Assembly: GCA_037447655.1 (NCBI GenBank)
Contig: JBBHKE010000243.1
Location: 1-52,757 of the forward strand
Length of the DNA: 52,757 nt
Direction: 5' to 3'
Source: Zygnema cylindricum
Lineage: Eukaryota; Streptophyta; Zygnematophyceae; Zygnematales; Zygnemataceae
A model generated the notes under the pieces. It was not told where the DNA came from. It saw nothing but the letters and a program-made list of their open reading frames with translations, and did not search any database. Positions 1-11,780 of this stretch are shown here, one piece after another; the first letter of the stretch is position 1, and each line of letters begins with the position of its first letter. The position numbers and the translations under genes are program-made.

Positions 1-1097
1 ACGCCGTACCTCTTATTTTGCTTTTATAATCGAACAACATTACAGAAAATCTTGCCAATATTCTCCAAAGGTCTTGGAGGTAACAATGACCGTTGGATGT
101 TTTATCGCGGCGCATTCGCTTCGAAAGCTTCTGTAAATGTCAGCCGCGACACGTTGGATAATGAATGTACGTGTCACGTCGGCAACTAACGGAAATCGAA
201 AAATTTCGCACATGATATATGCATTCAAAAATTATACGAAAATCACGAAAGTGATCTCGTAACGAGCTTTCGTCGCGCTATTTTTGTTACCGGCCATTCG
301 TCACACTATTTGTGGAGGCGCTCATTCGTCACGCGAAAAAGCAGAAACCCTAAAAATAATGAGCTGGCATCAGAAAGCGTTTGCAAAGAGTACAAATTGT
401 GTGTGATACGATGCCCTGGTCCGCACGTACATGGTATGCAAATGACGATTTCGAGTTGAAGTTGGTCTGTGTAAAAAATACTTGACGATTCTTTATATAC
501 GATCTTATTTTACGTGGTTCCATTCATTTCTGAGCACGTGGATTACAGGCTCTGCGCGAGAGAACAGCGTTCAAAGTGTAGCATTATGTAATGTTGTTCG
601 TAATATTACAGGATTTCCTGATGGAACGCCACCTTTAGAGGAAAAAAACGAAAAACAATTACTAGAGTTAATAAATTTATTTTGGGTAATCAACCCTTTT
701 CAAAATTAAAAATTACTCTAATTTATCAATAACTCTAATTTGGGCGTTAATTTAGGCGCTGAATATACCTACTGTAAATTAGGTACATGTACAAAATCTG
801 ACAAAACGTGCAGTTTCACGTCATTATGACGTTTACACTACGCGGTTTGCTAAAACGCAGTTACATGATAACGGCCTGTATAAAATCATTATTTGTACTT
901 TTTTACTTAATAAAGTACAATTTTGCACGGTCACACACCGACCGTACGCCACACTATTTAAAACGGCAATGTATTAGAGTTATTAACGCTCATTCAAAAA
1001 GTACCTTAAATAATGTACTGTGTTTATGGTGATAATCAAAATTTGGGGTGACGAAATTAGCGTATATAACTCCAATTACGATTCGCGGTGTACTGTA
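1..1097. other. AT-rich intergenic DNA, no gene
   Basis: No open frame here resembles a protein I know. The stretch contains degenerate copies of 'ctctaatttatcaataactc' and related TA-rich phrases that recur at about 715 and 1210, and it ends in a TIR-like terminus (ending with gcggtg at 1090, followed by TA) that matches the TA-flanked element family annotated next. I read it as decayed mobile-element sequence. Confidence 0.5.
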
Positions 1098-1859
1098 CAC
1101 CACGAATCGTAATTAGAGTAAAGAAAAAATTTGAGTAAAAAAAGTAAAAACAATAATTAGAGTTATGAACTCTAATTTGTGTGATAAAACTTTTTCAAAA
1201 AGGAAATTTACTCTAATTTATCAATAACTCTAATTTGGGCCACACTGTAAATCAAATACAAGTACAAAATCTGAAAAAAAGTACAGTTTCACGTCATTAT
1301 GACGTTTGCATTACGCGGTTTGTTAATAAAACGCAGTTACATCAAAACAGTCTGTACTATATCATTATTTCTACTTTTTAACTTAAGTACAATTCGTACA
1401 CAAATCGTACGTTCACACAGTCGAAACGTGGTTGTTGGACAAATATGTGGGAACGTGATATTTGACAGCCCGATTTCATCCCTTTTTTAGAGCGCATAAT
1501 CTCATGCGTCCGCGGTTACTAAAACTCATTAATTATAGTTTTTCACTTAAAAATATACAATTTTGCACATTCTTACACTTATCGTACACCACACTATTTA
1601 AATGACAACGTACTTTCGTTTTTACGCTAATTAGACAAAAAACCATAAATGGCGTAAAGGACAAAACATAACAATTTATACTATTTAAGAATTTGGAAAA
1701 AAAAAGCGGGACCAAATTAGCGTTCGATACGCTAATAGCGATTCGCGATGTACCTTAAATAACTTGCATAATTTAGAACAATGTATTATATTTATAGTGA
1801 TAAAGTCACAATTTGGGTGACGGAATTAGCGTACATAACTCTAATTACGATTTGCAGTG
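1098..1859. mobile_element. Probable TA-flanked TIR element (Stowaway/mariner-like)
   Basis: The left end after a TA reads CACCACGAATCGTAATTAG, and the reverse complement of the right end before a TA reads CACTGCAAATCGTAATTAG, so the two ends form imperfect inverted repeats of about 20 bp with TA on both sides. No transposase is visible, so it would be non-autonomous. Another right-type end (gcgattcgcgatg then TA) lies inside at about 1755, so this may be two nested or fused elements rather than one. Assignment to a mariner-type family is inferred from the TA dinucleotide and the end sequence. Confidence 0.4.
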
Positions 1860-3187
1860 TACTGTAGATATACGATACACATCGTACAGCGTATCGAGCA
1901 CTGTATTTTTCGTATCGCAATGTTGCATAGCTCACGGCAGATGTTGCAAAAGTCAAATTTTTAGAAACCCGAAATTGACAAATTTTTATTTTTAAAAATC
2001 TGAGCCCCCAACACCGGAGGTGGCAAAAGTCAAAATATTCGATAACCGAAAACCGACCGTTTTTTTTTTTTTTAAATCTGAGTACCCGACGCCTGACCGG
2101 GTTATGTCATGCTCCGAAATGATTAACCGTTACCCGAAACGCTTTTATGGAAAAAATATTTAACCGAAACTCGATATCTCGCGACTTCTCGTACCCGAAT
2201 AAGTACAAAATTAGTGGTAAATCTCCCTTATACCTTCCACGATACCAAAAGTACAAAGTACAATAATGTTGGATAGTATTGAGGTTAGTGATTTGAAACG
2301 GCAAGGATTTGTCAATAACCGATATGGGTCTTTTTTTTGGTTGCCGATAATCGATTTAATGGTACGCATATCGACATCGGTGTTATCGCGGATAATTAAC
2401 CTATAATATCGGTTGTTTATCGGCGATAATACCGATATCAATAACTGTACGGACCGTATAGATAAGTGTACGGCACGTACACTCAACAGTACGTGTTATT
2501 CCTCGGACTCGCCTACTCACAACCACAATCTACTAAGGTGTCTACAAATCAGATCAATGTATCATACATTTCATTTTTTTTTCACGTTTTAAATAGCATG
2601 TAGAGTACGTACAGACACATTTCATGCACTACATTATTCAATAAATGCCCAAATTATTTTAGTTGACACTGATTAAACATTCCTATATTGAACTAAACAA
2701 GAATTTAGCTAGCATTTTTGTTTTGGGTTTGAGGGTCAAAATTTAGGGACGTCAAGTTAGTGTTATTAATAGTACACCATTAATCGTTATTAATGTTAAC
2801 ACAAATAAGGTTGCGACTTTTTTCGGCCCAAAATCATAAATTAACGTTATTAACATTAAAATAGAATTAATTTTAGCGAGAGGCGACCGACAGCTTTGGT
2901 GGGGCCACATTCGCGGCGAGTGGCCGGCAGTTCAAAAAGTGGTAAATGGAAAAGGTGTGGAGCACGTCTGTACGGACTTCTCGTGGCAGCCACGGCACAA
3001 TAACATTGTATGATTGTATCTTATTCTGCTGCCAGTCGCCCAAAAGCAGACCGCGTAGGCTTCGGGGAAGCTTTCGGGGGGCGAGATCAATACGCGGGCG
3101 CTGGACGTACCGTACTAAACGCGTTTCACACGCATTTCTTATAAGGGAATTGCTAATCGCAGAGACGATTTTTGCTGCGCGCAGATA
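1860..3187. other. Gene-free repeats, including a CGATAACCG-rich element fragment
   Basis: No convincing gene. The part at about 2290-2460 is built of 'ataaccgatat' and 'tatcggcgataa' words and is homologous, in opposite orientation, to 39428-39595 and to the ends of the element at 3650-4091. The open frames on both strands at 2873-3206 overlap each other and match nothing I recognise. Confidence 0.45.
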
Positions 3188-3405
3188 CACTGCGAATCGT
3201 TATTAGTGTCAAAGTCACTAATTTGGGATCTTAAAATTTTGATTTTTTTCCTCAAATAGGATACATGATTTTCGAAAACAAATTAGCAACGCTATTTAAG
3301 GAAGTGGACCATAATCCGCCACGTCTCTCGCACTAAATTAAAATCAATAACACTAATTTTTTTCTTACGCTATTTAAACTTTGACACTAATAACAATTCG
3401 CGGTG
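3188..3405. mobile_element. TA-flanked MITE, 218 bp (Stowaway-like)
   Basis: After TA at 3186-3187 the left end reads CACTGCGAATCGTTATTAGT. The reverse complement of the right end, before TA at 3406-3407, reads CACCGCGAATTGTTATTAGT. The match continues about 7 bp further (gtcaaag) in both arms, giving inverted repeats of about 27 bp with two mismatches. There is no coding capacity, and length and structure are typical of a MITE. A more decayed relative may follow at about 3450-3599, with a right end reading ttagtggtg then TA. Confidence 0.75.
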
Positions 3406-3649
3406 TAGTACATTTGCACTTGAAATATTATTGATGGCAGCTCAACGTACACGCTACGAAGTCAACACACAAATTGGCTTTAGTGCCAAATTGGTGTTAA
3501 TATTAATTTTTCTTTGGACAAAAAATCACAAATTATCGTTATTTGGACAACATTCTCGTTTACGCTATTTTATTGTAACACTAATAGCTATTAGTGGTGT
3601 AGTAGCGGTTCATGGTGTATTGCACTCTACTGTTGACAATAGTATTTAG

Positions 3650-4091
3650 TAATGTTGTGTATCGACAAGAAAAATATCATGATAAAACCGATACCGATAG
3701 TTATCGGTTATCGAACGGTGAGGGCTCTCGATATATCGCTCCAAGTCCAGAAAATTCCTTATCGACGATAAAAAGAAAAAAAGATAGTACGTTATATTAT
3801 AGTACTTTATAATATATAGTTTTATATCTTTCACCCCGTGGCATGCCATGTATGACAATCTATTCCGTAATCTGTATAACGGAGTGTAGTACGGACAATT
3901 AACTTATAATTATCCGAAAAAACCGTAAAGTTATCGTCGATAACGTTGTTATCGCGATAAAATACCGATATTATCGGTTTTATAACGCGAAGACACAAGT
4001 ACTGAAATACCGTGCCAATATACCAATTATGGGCAAAGCAAACAATAAACATATCGGTTATCGGCAAAACCCCACCGATACACAACACTAC
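3650..4091. mobile_element. Mutator-like MITE with 9-bp target duplication
   Basis: The nine bases AGTATTTAG occur exactly at 3641-3649 and at 4092-4100, immediately flanking this segment. The ends are inverted repeats: left TAATGTTGTGTATCGAC, right (reverse complement) GTAGTGTTGTGTATCGG. The interior is a set of 'ataaccgatat' palindromic words without an open frame. A 9-bp duplication is characteristic of Mutator-like (MULE) elements, whereas hAT makes 8 bp; family assignment rests on that. Related sequence lies at 2290-2460 and 39428-39595. Confidence 0.75.
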
Positions 4092-4219
4092 AGTATTTAG
4101 TTAAGTGGTATGCAATTAGACACAATGTCCAGCATAATTTGTTGTAAAAACCTACTAAACGGTTATCTTTATACAAATTATAGACCTTTGGTCGTCCGTT
4201 TGAAAACCTTTAAATAGGC

Positions 4220-4620
4220 CGACTTTCTGTTCGTCTGCACCCGTAAACAGCGTGTCCCCCGAGTGACGTCAACAACCGGGTAGCTTTGTCCCTCGGCCGA
4301 CGTCAGCGATCGGCTTCCAAAGTACCCCCTCAAAAATCGTTTTTGACCGTCAGATCTTGGCTGCTCTATCCTGTAAATGAATATATATAAAGCTGCCAGC
4401 TGCAGTAATTAATATTCCGCCATTTATCCTTCGTTCTTGACCGTCCGATCATTGAATGCTCAGTTCAAAAGCTAACCGTCCTTTTCAAGCAGTACGATGT
4501 CGTGCCGTTAATTTTTTGCTTGATTTTGAATCAATCGCTGTGTTGTTTTGGGTGGTACGGACGTCCAGAAGGGTACAATACGGTAGTATTTAGAGTGTTG
4601 TTCTATTAGGCGGTCTCTAT
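4220..4620. repeat. Dispersed repeat shared with 16050-16260
   Basis: Blocks such as 'cggcgtgtccctcggg'-like text, 'gacgtcagcga', 'gctaaccgtcc', 'gtgttgttttgggt' and 'tacggacgtc' followed by a tag of 'gtacaatacgg' occur here in the same order as at 16050-16260. The two copies are diverged and I see no ends or target duplications, so the class is unknown. No gene is visible. Confidence 0.5.
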
Positions 4621-4924
4621 AAACGTCAAAATTTTGTTTACTGAAGCGACCGTTCCATTATGTCGGGTCAGTAACCGACATTTTTTTTGCGTGACGCATG
4701 TTAGTTGGCTCCACGTAAGATCTATTCAGATCGCGCCAATCCATATAGAATCTTTGGCAGCAAGTTGATAACGCAAAATTTGTAGTACTAGGTGTAAAAA
4801 AGACGTCGTACGTAATGTACGAAATGTACGGACTTGAAATGGGGAACACAACCTTCTCTAAAACATTACCATGGCTCTCTCCTAAACGCCCATCTTTGAC
4901 CTAAAACCTACGCAACAGCCACCC

Positions 4925-6248
4925 TTGTCTTCATTCTCCTCTGATTTCTTCAAAATGGAACTGTTGTTGGTCATATTTATCCACCTTAATGACGATGAGG
5001 GTGAGCAACCAGAAGAAGAAATTGTCATTTTAACCATCATGATGTTCCTTGTTCAAAGGAACATCATGGCAGCTTCACAAACCTTCATAAATTATGTCGA
5101 GGGTTTTAGTATGTTGCTTTGCAGACCTAAACGACGGAGGTCCAAGGGAGAGTACTATATTCGACCTCGAAGCTTACATATCTCCATGACACTCCTTCAT
5201 GAGTATGATAATGAGAGGTATAGGGAACTTTTTCGCCTTCCCAAACACCTAGTACATTATTTGGATGAAGAAATAGGGCAGCGAATGGAAACTGACCTTG
5301 CACCGTGTTTTGCAAACATCCCTAATAGGAAGCTTGCTGTAATGCGGCAAATTGAGATGGTCTTTTATCGTCTCGCCACAAGAAATACCGCTACTTCAGT
5401 AGGGATCTTTTTGGTGTGGGTAGAATGACTATCTCCAACAAATAAGCAATATTTTGTCGGGCCGTGTGGGATATCTTGACTCCAAGGTTGATAAAATGGC
5501 CAACTGGAAGGAGATTTAGTCAACGAATATCAGCTTTTAAAGACTATAAGTTTAATTTCCCAACTGCTGCTGGGCCATCAATGCCACTCATATAAGTATA
5601 GGGTTAGGGGCTCATATGCGTCTGTCGGATTGGTACGATAGGGAGAGAAACTACTCTACTATCTTGTAGGCCGTGGTGGCTCGGAACACTCGGATACTCG
5701 ATGCATGTGTAGGATGGGCGGGCAGTGTACACGACTCTAGAGTCTTTAGAAATTCTGGAATAGGAAATGCTATCTTGTTTGGAGGGGGATTGCATGGGCC
5801 GTCGGTTGATGTCGGTTTGGTAGATGTGCCACCTTTCCTTTTGAGGGACGCGGGATATCCTTTAAGTAAGCACGTAATAACATCGTACCCTGGGTCAAAC
5901 TTAGAGGAACCACAAAAGTCGTTCAACTATTTTCACAGTAGTAGACGTATGTGTGCGGAGAGAGTGTTCGGAATTATAAAAAAACAGTGGCTAATCATTA
6001 GTCGAAAAATAATTTTACCAAATACAGAGCGGTTAGTGGACATGATTATCACGGTATGTAATTTACATAATTTGTTGTTAGAGGAGAACATAAACTACCT
6101 AGATGAGGATTCTCCACCCACAACCCCCCCAAACGAGGAGGAATTGAATCTCGGTGGAGAAGAGAGAGATGCATACTTCGATGAGGAAGGGAAGGCACTA
6201 CGGGATGATTTGGCTAAAGATATTTTTGGGAGGCATGTACTAAATTAA
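4925..6248 (+). pseudogene. PIF/Harbinger transposase (DDE nuclease), frameshifted and interrupted
   Basis: The first part (4925-5428) encodes an N-terminal region with a helical block around YRELFRLPKHLVHYLDEEIG and the start of the helix-turn-helix region. The expected continuation (DLFGVGRMTISN) is found in another frame at about 5400-5440, so there is a frameshift near 5400, then in-frame stops before 5673. The last part (5673-6248) carries the DDE_Tnp_4 core: VGWAGSVHDSRVFRNSG with its Asp, then LLRDAGYPLSKHVITSY with the second Asp, then CAERVFGIIKKQW with the Glu, and an acidic C-terminal tail. The nuclease half is well kept, but the gene as a whole is broken. No clear element ends were found around it. 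The Myb/SANT partner typical of this superfamily appears separately at 13643-14527. Confidence 0.85.
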
Positions 6249-7506
6249 CAATTGTCATTAGTTGATTAAATGGTGAGTCTCTTTCCTACCCCCCTTTTTT
6301 ATTCCCATGCTCGTTTGCCCTCGTATTCCTAATGGAATTTGAATACCATGTCTTTGTCTCCCTCTCTTTGTCTCACTCTTTCCCTTTTGTCTCCTTGTGC
6401 CTCCCTCTTGCTTCCTCAGTCTAGCTCTGTCCCTCGTTGTCTCCCTTTAATTAACTGAAAATTGGGTTTCAAATCTTTTTTGGTTTTGGGTTTCAACTTT
6501 TTTTTGGTTGTTTATTATAGTGTACTATGATGTTTGCTATTTGCTCTATTACTAATAATACTACGTAATTTTCTGGAAATATAATGTTTTTTATAAATAA
6601 AAAAGCTAAAAAATACTGAATTGTATCAGTATGCGCAATTTGGCCTTTCTCAATTCCGTAATTGTAATCTGGTTGTGGAAAGTAGATCTGGTCAAAAAGC
6701 TAAATTTATTTATTTACTTTGACCTAATAAACGATAAAACTAATTCTTGTAAGGTTGAAAGGGAATCGAAGCAGTTTTTTTCTCGGTAACAACTTTCCCT
6801 CTGACTTCCACTGTCTTCTTTCCCTGTGGCTTTCTTTCGCTCCCTCTGTCTCCCTTTGTGTTTATCTCCCCTTGTGTCTCTCTATCTTCCTCTGTCTATC
6901 TTTATATGTTATACATAATAATACAATATGTAAATATCTAAAATATATACTATGTAATATACAATACATATTTATGTCATTGTATTATATACTGTAATAC
7001 AATAATGTATTATAACATAATTTAAAACAATATAAAGAGGTGTCACAGTAACCTAATGTAGTATAATGTATATGTAACAATATTTCATAATTTTGTTTTA
7101 TAATGCATTAATACTTAATAATATAACATAATGTAATAATCTAGTATTATACAAATAGAATATAATATAATATTATATCAATGCCACATTAATGTAGTTT
7201 GTTATGTTTGTTTCCTTTTCAGTAGACTTAAATTGTGAGTAGACTTAAATGGTGACTAAAATACCGTGGATTTTTTTAGTTTCGTATTTTTTTGAAGTTT
7301 GAGCCGTACAATGTTTTACTTACAAAGGGGAATTCTGACCACGTTTTTCATGTTTCATTTATTTTTGTTTCTTCGTATTTCTTGTTCCTCTAGGGACGAG
7401 GAGGTATATGTTGCATTGTGAATTTGCATCTCCATTACTGTATGGGTGGTCCGCTAATTGGTGCAATTTTAGCATCATAATATACGAGCTTGTCAAGAAC
7501 CATTCT
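6249..7506. other. Gene-free stretch: pyrimidine-rich and AT-rich simple sequence
   Basis: Directly after the transposase there are two runs of 'tctccctctctttgtctc'-type text (about 6340-6440 and 6815-6900), followed by an extremely AT-rich part (about 6900-7200) of 'ataatgtatat' words. I see no gene or RNA. Confidence 0.5.
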
Positions 7507-8313
7507 CATGAATAGTGTGGCAATCAAACACTTCTGTGAAGCACTTTGATATGGGCTTAATTTGTAGGCGTGACTTGTGTTAGGATTGGGTTTTTTCCTT
7601 GTTGCTTTAGGTTATATTTTATTGTGTTCAACATGATAGGGAAGAAGCCGTTTTACATGCATTACTTGAATCAATAATATTTACAAGAATAAATTAGTTT
7701 GCGATTTCTTAGCATAAGGATATATCTGTTGCAATGTTAGTAATGTTTTCCGGGCTTACACTTTATATTTAAAGAATACATAGCAAGTATACATGTTTTT
7801 TTTTTCCAATAGTATCAATGTAGGGCTGTCATTTTTGTATCCATGTACTCGCACTGCGAGTTTGAAATTTAATCAATTTAATCAAATTATGCAAGAAAAC
7901 CGTATCTCATGAATAGTGTGGCAATCAAACACTTCTGTGAAACACTTTGATATGGGCTTAATTTGTAGGCGTGACTTGTGTTAGGATCGGGTTTTTCCCT
8001 TGTTGCTTTAGGTTATATTTTGTACTGTTCAACATGATATGGAAGAAGCAGTTTTACATGCGTTACTTGAATCAATAATATTTCCAAGAATAAATTAGTT
8101 TGCGATTTTTTAGCATAAGGATATATCTGTTGCAATGATAGTAATGTTTTCCGAGCTTACTTTATATTTAAAAAATACATAGCAAGTATACATGTTTCTC
8201 TTTTTCCAATAGCATTAATGTAGGGCTCTCCTTTTTGTATCCATGTTCTCGCACTGCGAGTTTGAAATTTAATCAATATAATCAAATTATGCAAAAAAAC
8301 CGTAGCCTCTCTC
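7507..8313. repeat. Tandem direct duplication, two copies of about 401 bp
   Basis: The sequence starting catgaatagtgtggcaatca at 7507 starts again at 7908 and stays nearly identical for the whole unit. It passes the landmarks 'taggcgtgacttgtgttagg', 'ggttatattttg' and 'ctcgcactgcgagtttgaaa'. Differences are scattered substitutions and short indels. No open frame is conserved between the copies. Confidence 0.85.
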
Positions 8314-8888
8314 ATGCTCTCTCTTTCTAATGTCCTGAATTGAATTAGTATTTTCATATCTCAGGTGGAAACCCTATTTTCTAAATTTATAGATTGAGCC
8401 ATGTAAAATTCTGTTTTAAACTCGGATATAACTGAATCCTTCACAATATAGTCTAACAAATGATAACATTTTTAACATAAAAGAACTTCATTTAAGTCCT
8501 CATTTTGAAATCATTAACTGTTAATAAAAGAGTTCCAAACCAACTCTTATGGGTTAAATATATAAATTAAACAAACAAAGTTGTTAAAAATCATTCATTA
8601 AAAATGAACTAATATACTTGTCATAAACGGGTTTCTCCTCAAGTTTGTACCCTAATAATAAAATTCTTCATTCCATTTTTTATCCTGTACACTTTACACT
8701 TAAAACAAATATATGTTTATACATCCTCAATGTTCCATTTCTAGCGTCTAATGTGCGTATTTTTTTTCAATTTTTTAGATTTTTTGCAAAATACAATTTC
8801 CAATGCCAATGTTTACTTTTTGAATGCAAATATTAGCATTATCATCTAATTTCATATTTCTAATGTTTTAAATCTAAGTTCTACAGTT
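8314..8888. other. AT-rich stretch without visible gene
   Basis: Only short open frames in AT-rich sequence and no recognisable repeat structure. It borders the left end of the duplicated element that begins at about 8889. Confidence 0.4.
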
Positions 8889-10293
8889 CAGAATGTAAAT
8901 CGGACATCTTTTGATAAATCAAAATTCATAACAACAATTTTTTTTTTAAAGAATGTATTATATTTTTAAAATCTATCCAAACACCTCAACACCAATAGCA
9001 GCTCTAGCTGAGACAGCTGAACGGCAACAGCTGTCCAACAACTGCACCAGTAGCACCAGTTGAGACACCAGTAGCATCACGTGAACTAGCTGAACAGTTG
9101 CAGCAGCAATTGTAGTAGCTGTCTGCCCAGAAACAAAGGCTGTCTGCACAACATCAGCAGCTACAGTTGCAGTAGCAATTGTAGTAGCTGTCGGCCCAGA
9201 AACAAAGGCTGTTTGCACAACATCAGCAGCTGTCTGCCCAGCAGCAGCAGGTCTGGCCAGCTGTCAGCAACTGTCTGCCCAGCAGCAGGGCTGGCCAACT
9301 GTCACCAACTGTCTGCCCAGCTGGCAATAGCTGTCTGCCCAAGAGCAGCAACAGTCTGCCCAACAGCAGTTGTCAACAACAGGCTGCCCAACACCAGTTA
9401 GCAGCAACAGTCTACCCAGCAACAGTTGTCAACAACACTCTGCCCAGGAGCTGTTGTCAACAACAGGCTGCCCAGCAGTAGTTGTCAACAACACTTTGCC
9501 CAACAGTAGTTGTCAGCCAGCTGTCTTCCTAGCGAAGTAGCAGTAAGCAACAATTGTGGAGGAGAAGATGACAACAAGGAGGAAAGTCAACACATTAAAT
9601 TAAAAAATACTAGCTCACACGAAGAAATAAGTACGGAGAAGAATCCAGATAAAATGCCAAAATTTGAATAAACACGTGTACCTCACAGTTTTTATCTTTA
9701 GTTGAATGAGTCGCTACGTTCCCCTCGCTCTGCGAGTTTGCACACGGCATCGATTAAACGGGGTCTTCCTTGTTCCGTCTTTTCCCAGTTTGCAGCGAGC
9801 ATGTCATTGAACTTGTCGATGGTGTTGTTTGTTTCCTTGACAAGCTAGTTTGCACACAACATCGATTAAACGGAGTTTTCCTTGTTCCGTCTTTTCCCAA
9901 TTTGCAGCGAGCATGTCCTTGAACTTGTCGATGGTGTTGTTTGTTTCCTTGACAGTCATCATGAATATCTACAACGACGATTTGTTGAAATTCTTTCACT
10001 TCTAACGATCGTGCAGTGGTTGCCTCCTTCTCAATTCTACGACGTTTTCGGTGGGTGACATCGCATCCTCCCTGGTAGAAGGCATAATATGCGACGTTTG
10101 CCCACCAGGTCGCGCGTTCGTCGTGGAAATTAGTTCACTTTTCCACGAGGCATGATGCTATTCGTTCAAGCGTTGAGAATTGACCTACTCCGGGTCATTT
10201 GTTGCGAATTGAAAGAGTTAGACGATGGCCTATACGATTGTGCATCCGACGGTCCACGTTTACGCCCATAAACGTGGAGAATGAAATCCCTCA
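8889..10293. mobile_element. Internally deleted copy of the Harbinger-associated element at 12774-15925
   Basis: From 8889 (cagaatgtaaatcggacatc) to about 10043 this is nearly identical to 12774-13935. At about 10045 it jumps to sequence homologous to 15700-15925 (ggcatcgcatcctccctg... to ccctcattca). About 1.7 kb of the longer copy, including the whole Myb/SANT domain, is therefore absent. It contains a CAG/CTG-rich minisatellite (about 8985-9540, words like 'tgtctgcccagcagcag') and an internal 110-bp duplication around 9750-9960. No functional protein is left. I interpret it as a non-autonomous deletion derivative. Confidence 0.75.
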
Positions 10294-10297
10294 TTCA

Positions 10298-11011
10298 GGG
10301 TGAACCTCCATCAGGCGAAAAGTGGGGTTGTTTACTGGAAAAGGTACATTTACGTACATATCCAGCTCATTTCCGTACTGTTTTTTTTTTTTCATAAAAC
10401 ATGATTACTGAGGATTCGTCAAGATTCTCTAAACTTTTGGGCGACAACGTCGACCGTCCGATTATTAATTTTTGAAGCGAAAGGTCAGTCCGTCTGATTG
10501 GCTACTCTCCTCAGGGAGGACACTAGCTAATCACCGGAAGTGTAAAATGTTTACGCGTGGAGAGGTCACGTATGAACCACACGCCTTCGGACATTTGGCA
10601 CGCACCTTCGGACAAGCGGGAATCAAATCCAACGAAAACAACGAGAAAATGTTTGTCGAAGAATGTGTCGTGACGCTTCCTCCACCATCCGTTGACATCA
10701 AGAATTTGCGGCGCCACGACGAAGCACGAATGACAAAACAACGACAAAATGAACAAAACACAAACATACAAATTGTAAACACATGTAATATAATTTTGCG
10801 GCTGGCTGTACAGATACAAGTTCAGATATTTTTCTTTTGGAATCTTTGACTAAGTTCGCCGTCAGAAGAGGAACATACGTGCACCAATCGAAATAAAGCA
10901 CATAAGCGATAGATTCCATTGTTGACACGAACTGATGGAGAGGTGAACGAAATATTAGTATCGGTAAACGTTTTTGTACGATTAATGTCGGCGCCTGATG
11001 GAGAAGCGGCC
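10298..11011. mobile_element. TIR element A of the TTA-flanked family, about 714 bp
   Basis: The left end reads GGGTGAACCTCCATCAGGCG and the reverse complement of the right end reads GGCCGCTTCTCCATCAGGCG. The right flank is TTA and the left flank is TCA, one mismatch from TTA. The subterminal phrase aaaagtggggttgtttactg is shared with the neighbouring element. A 125-codon open frame (10472-10849) inside has no similarity I recognise and is probably chance. The 3-bp TTA target suits PIF/Harbinger-like MITEs. Confidence 0.6.
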
Positions 11012-11014
11012 TTA

Positions 11015-11777
11015 GGGTGGCCTTCCATCAGGCGAAAAGTGGGGTTCTTTACTAGAGAAAGTAACTTTCCGTACTAAGTGTACTGCTTTTTTGTTTTTTT
11101 ACAAAAGATGTTTACCATAAACTCGTTAAGATTCTCTAGACTTTTTGGCGAAATTTTCCACTGTCCGATTCTGAATTTTCGACGCAAACGCCCCTTCTAT
11201 CCAGTACTTGGCGAGTCTCCTCTGACTGTCCTCATAGGGACACTTTGCGCTTACTGGACGCGTGTATTCGTCCACTTGTAAAGTCAAAGTCGATCCACAA
11301 CTGACGTGAAGTTAAAAATTTACATGTGGCAAATGGCGTGTACCTTCTAACATCAAAGTCACCATGTTCAACGACAAAATCTTAGATGTAGGACATCTTG
11401 TCACGCCTCCGTTGGTACAACGATAATACATGAATTTTCTAATTGTACATTCGTGGACATTTGTACAAATTTTCATTTTGCAATGGTTTTCACGACCGTT
11501 GTTACAACGAAAACTACAATGACGTACAGATTGTACATTAGCGTGCCGCTACTAAATATTTTAATTTGCGTCCGCCAGTAGAGATACGCGGTTGAGATTT
11601 TGTACATTTCAAATCTTTCAATAATCCCGGGCGGCTCAACAGGATCCTACGTGGTACGAATCGCAACCTAACACGTAAGCAATTTTTGCTTCAATGGCAC
11701 GACGTGATGGAAAGGTGTTAAAAATATAAGTGCCAGTACGCATGACCGTACGATTACTGCCTGATGGAAGGTTACCC
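11015..11777. mobile_element. TIR element B of the TTA-flanked family, 763 bp
   Basis: TTA lies exactly at 11012-11014 and at 11778-11780. The left end reads GGGTGGCCTTCCATCAGGCG and the reverse complement of the right end reads GGGTAACCTTCCATCAGGC, so the inverted repeats are about 19 bp with two mismatches. It shares internal phrases with element A, for example 'aagattctctagac' near a 'gtccgat' block. The left TTA is shared with the right end of element A, so the two sit back to back. No coding capacity. Confidence 0.75.
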
Positions 11778-11780
11778 TTA

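Noticed and set aside
10472-10849. 125-codon open frame as a gene
   Set aside because: It lies within a non-autonomous TIR element, is not conserved in the sister element at 11015-11777, and overlaps opposite-strand frames of similar length.
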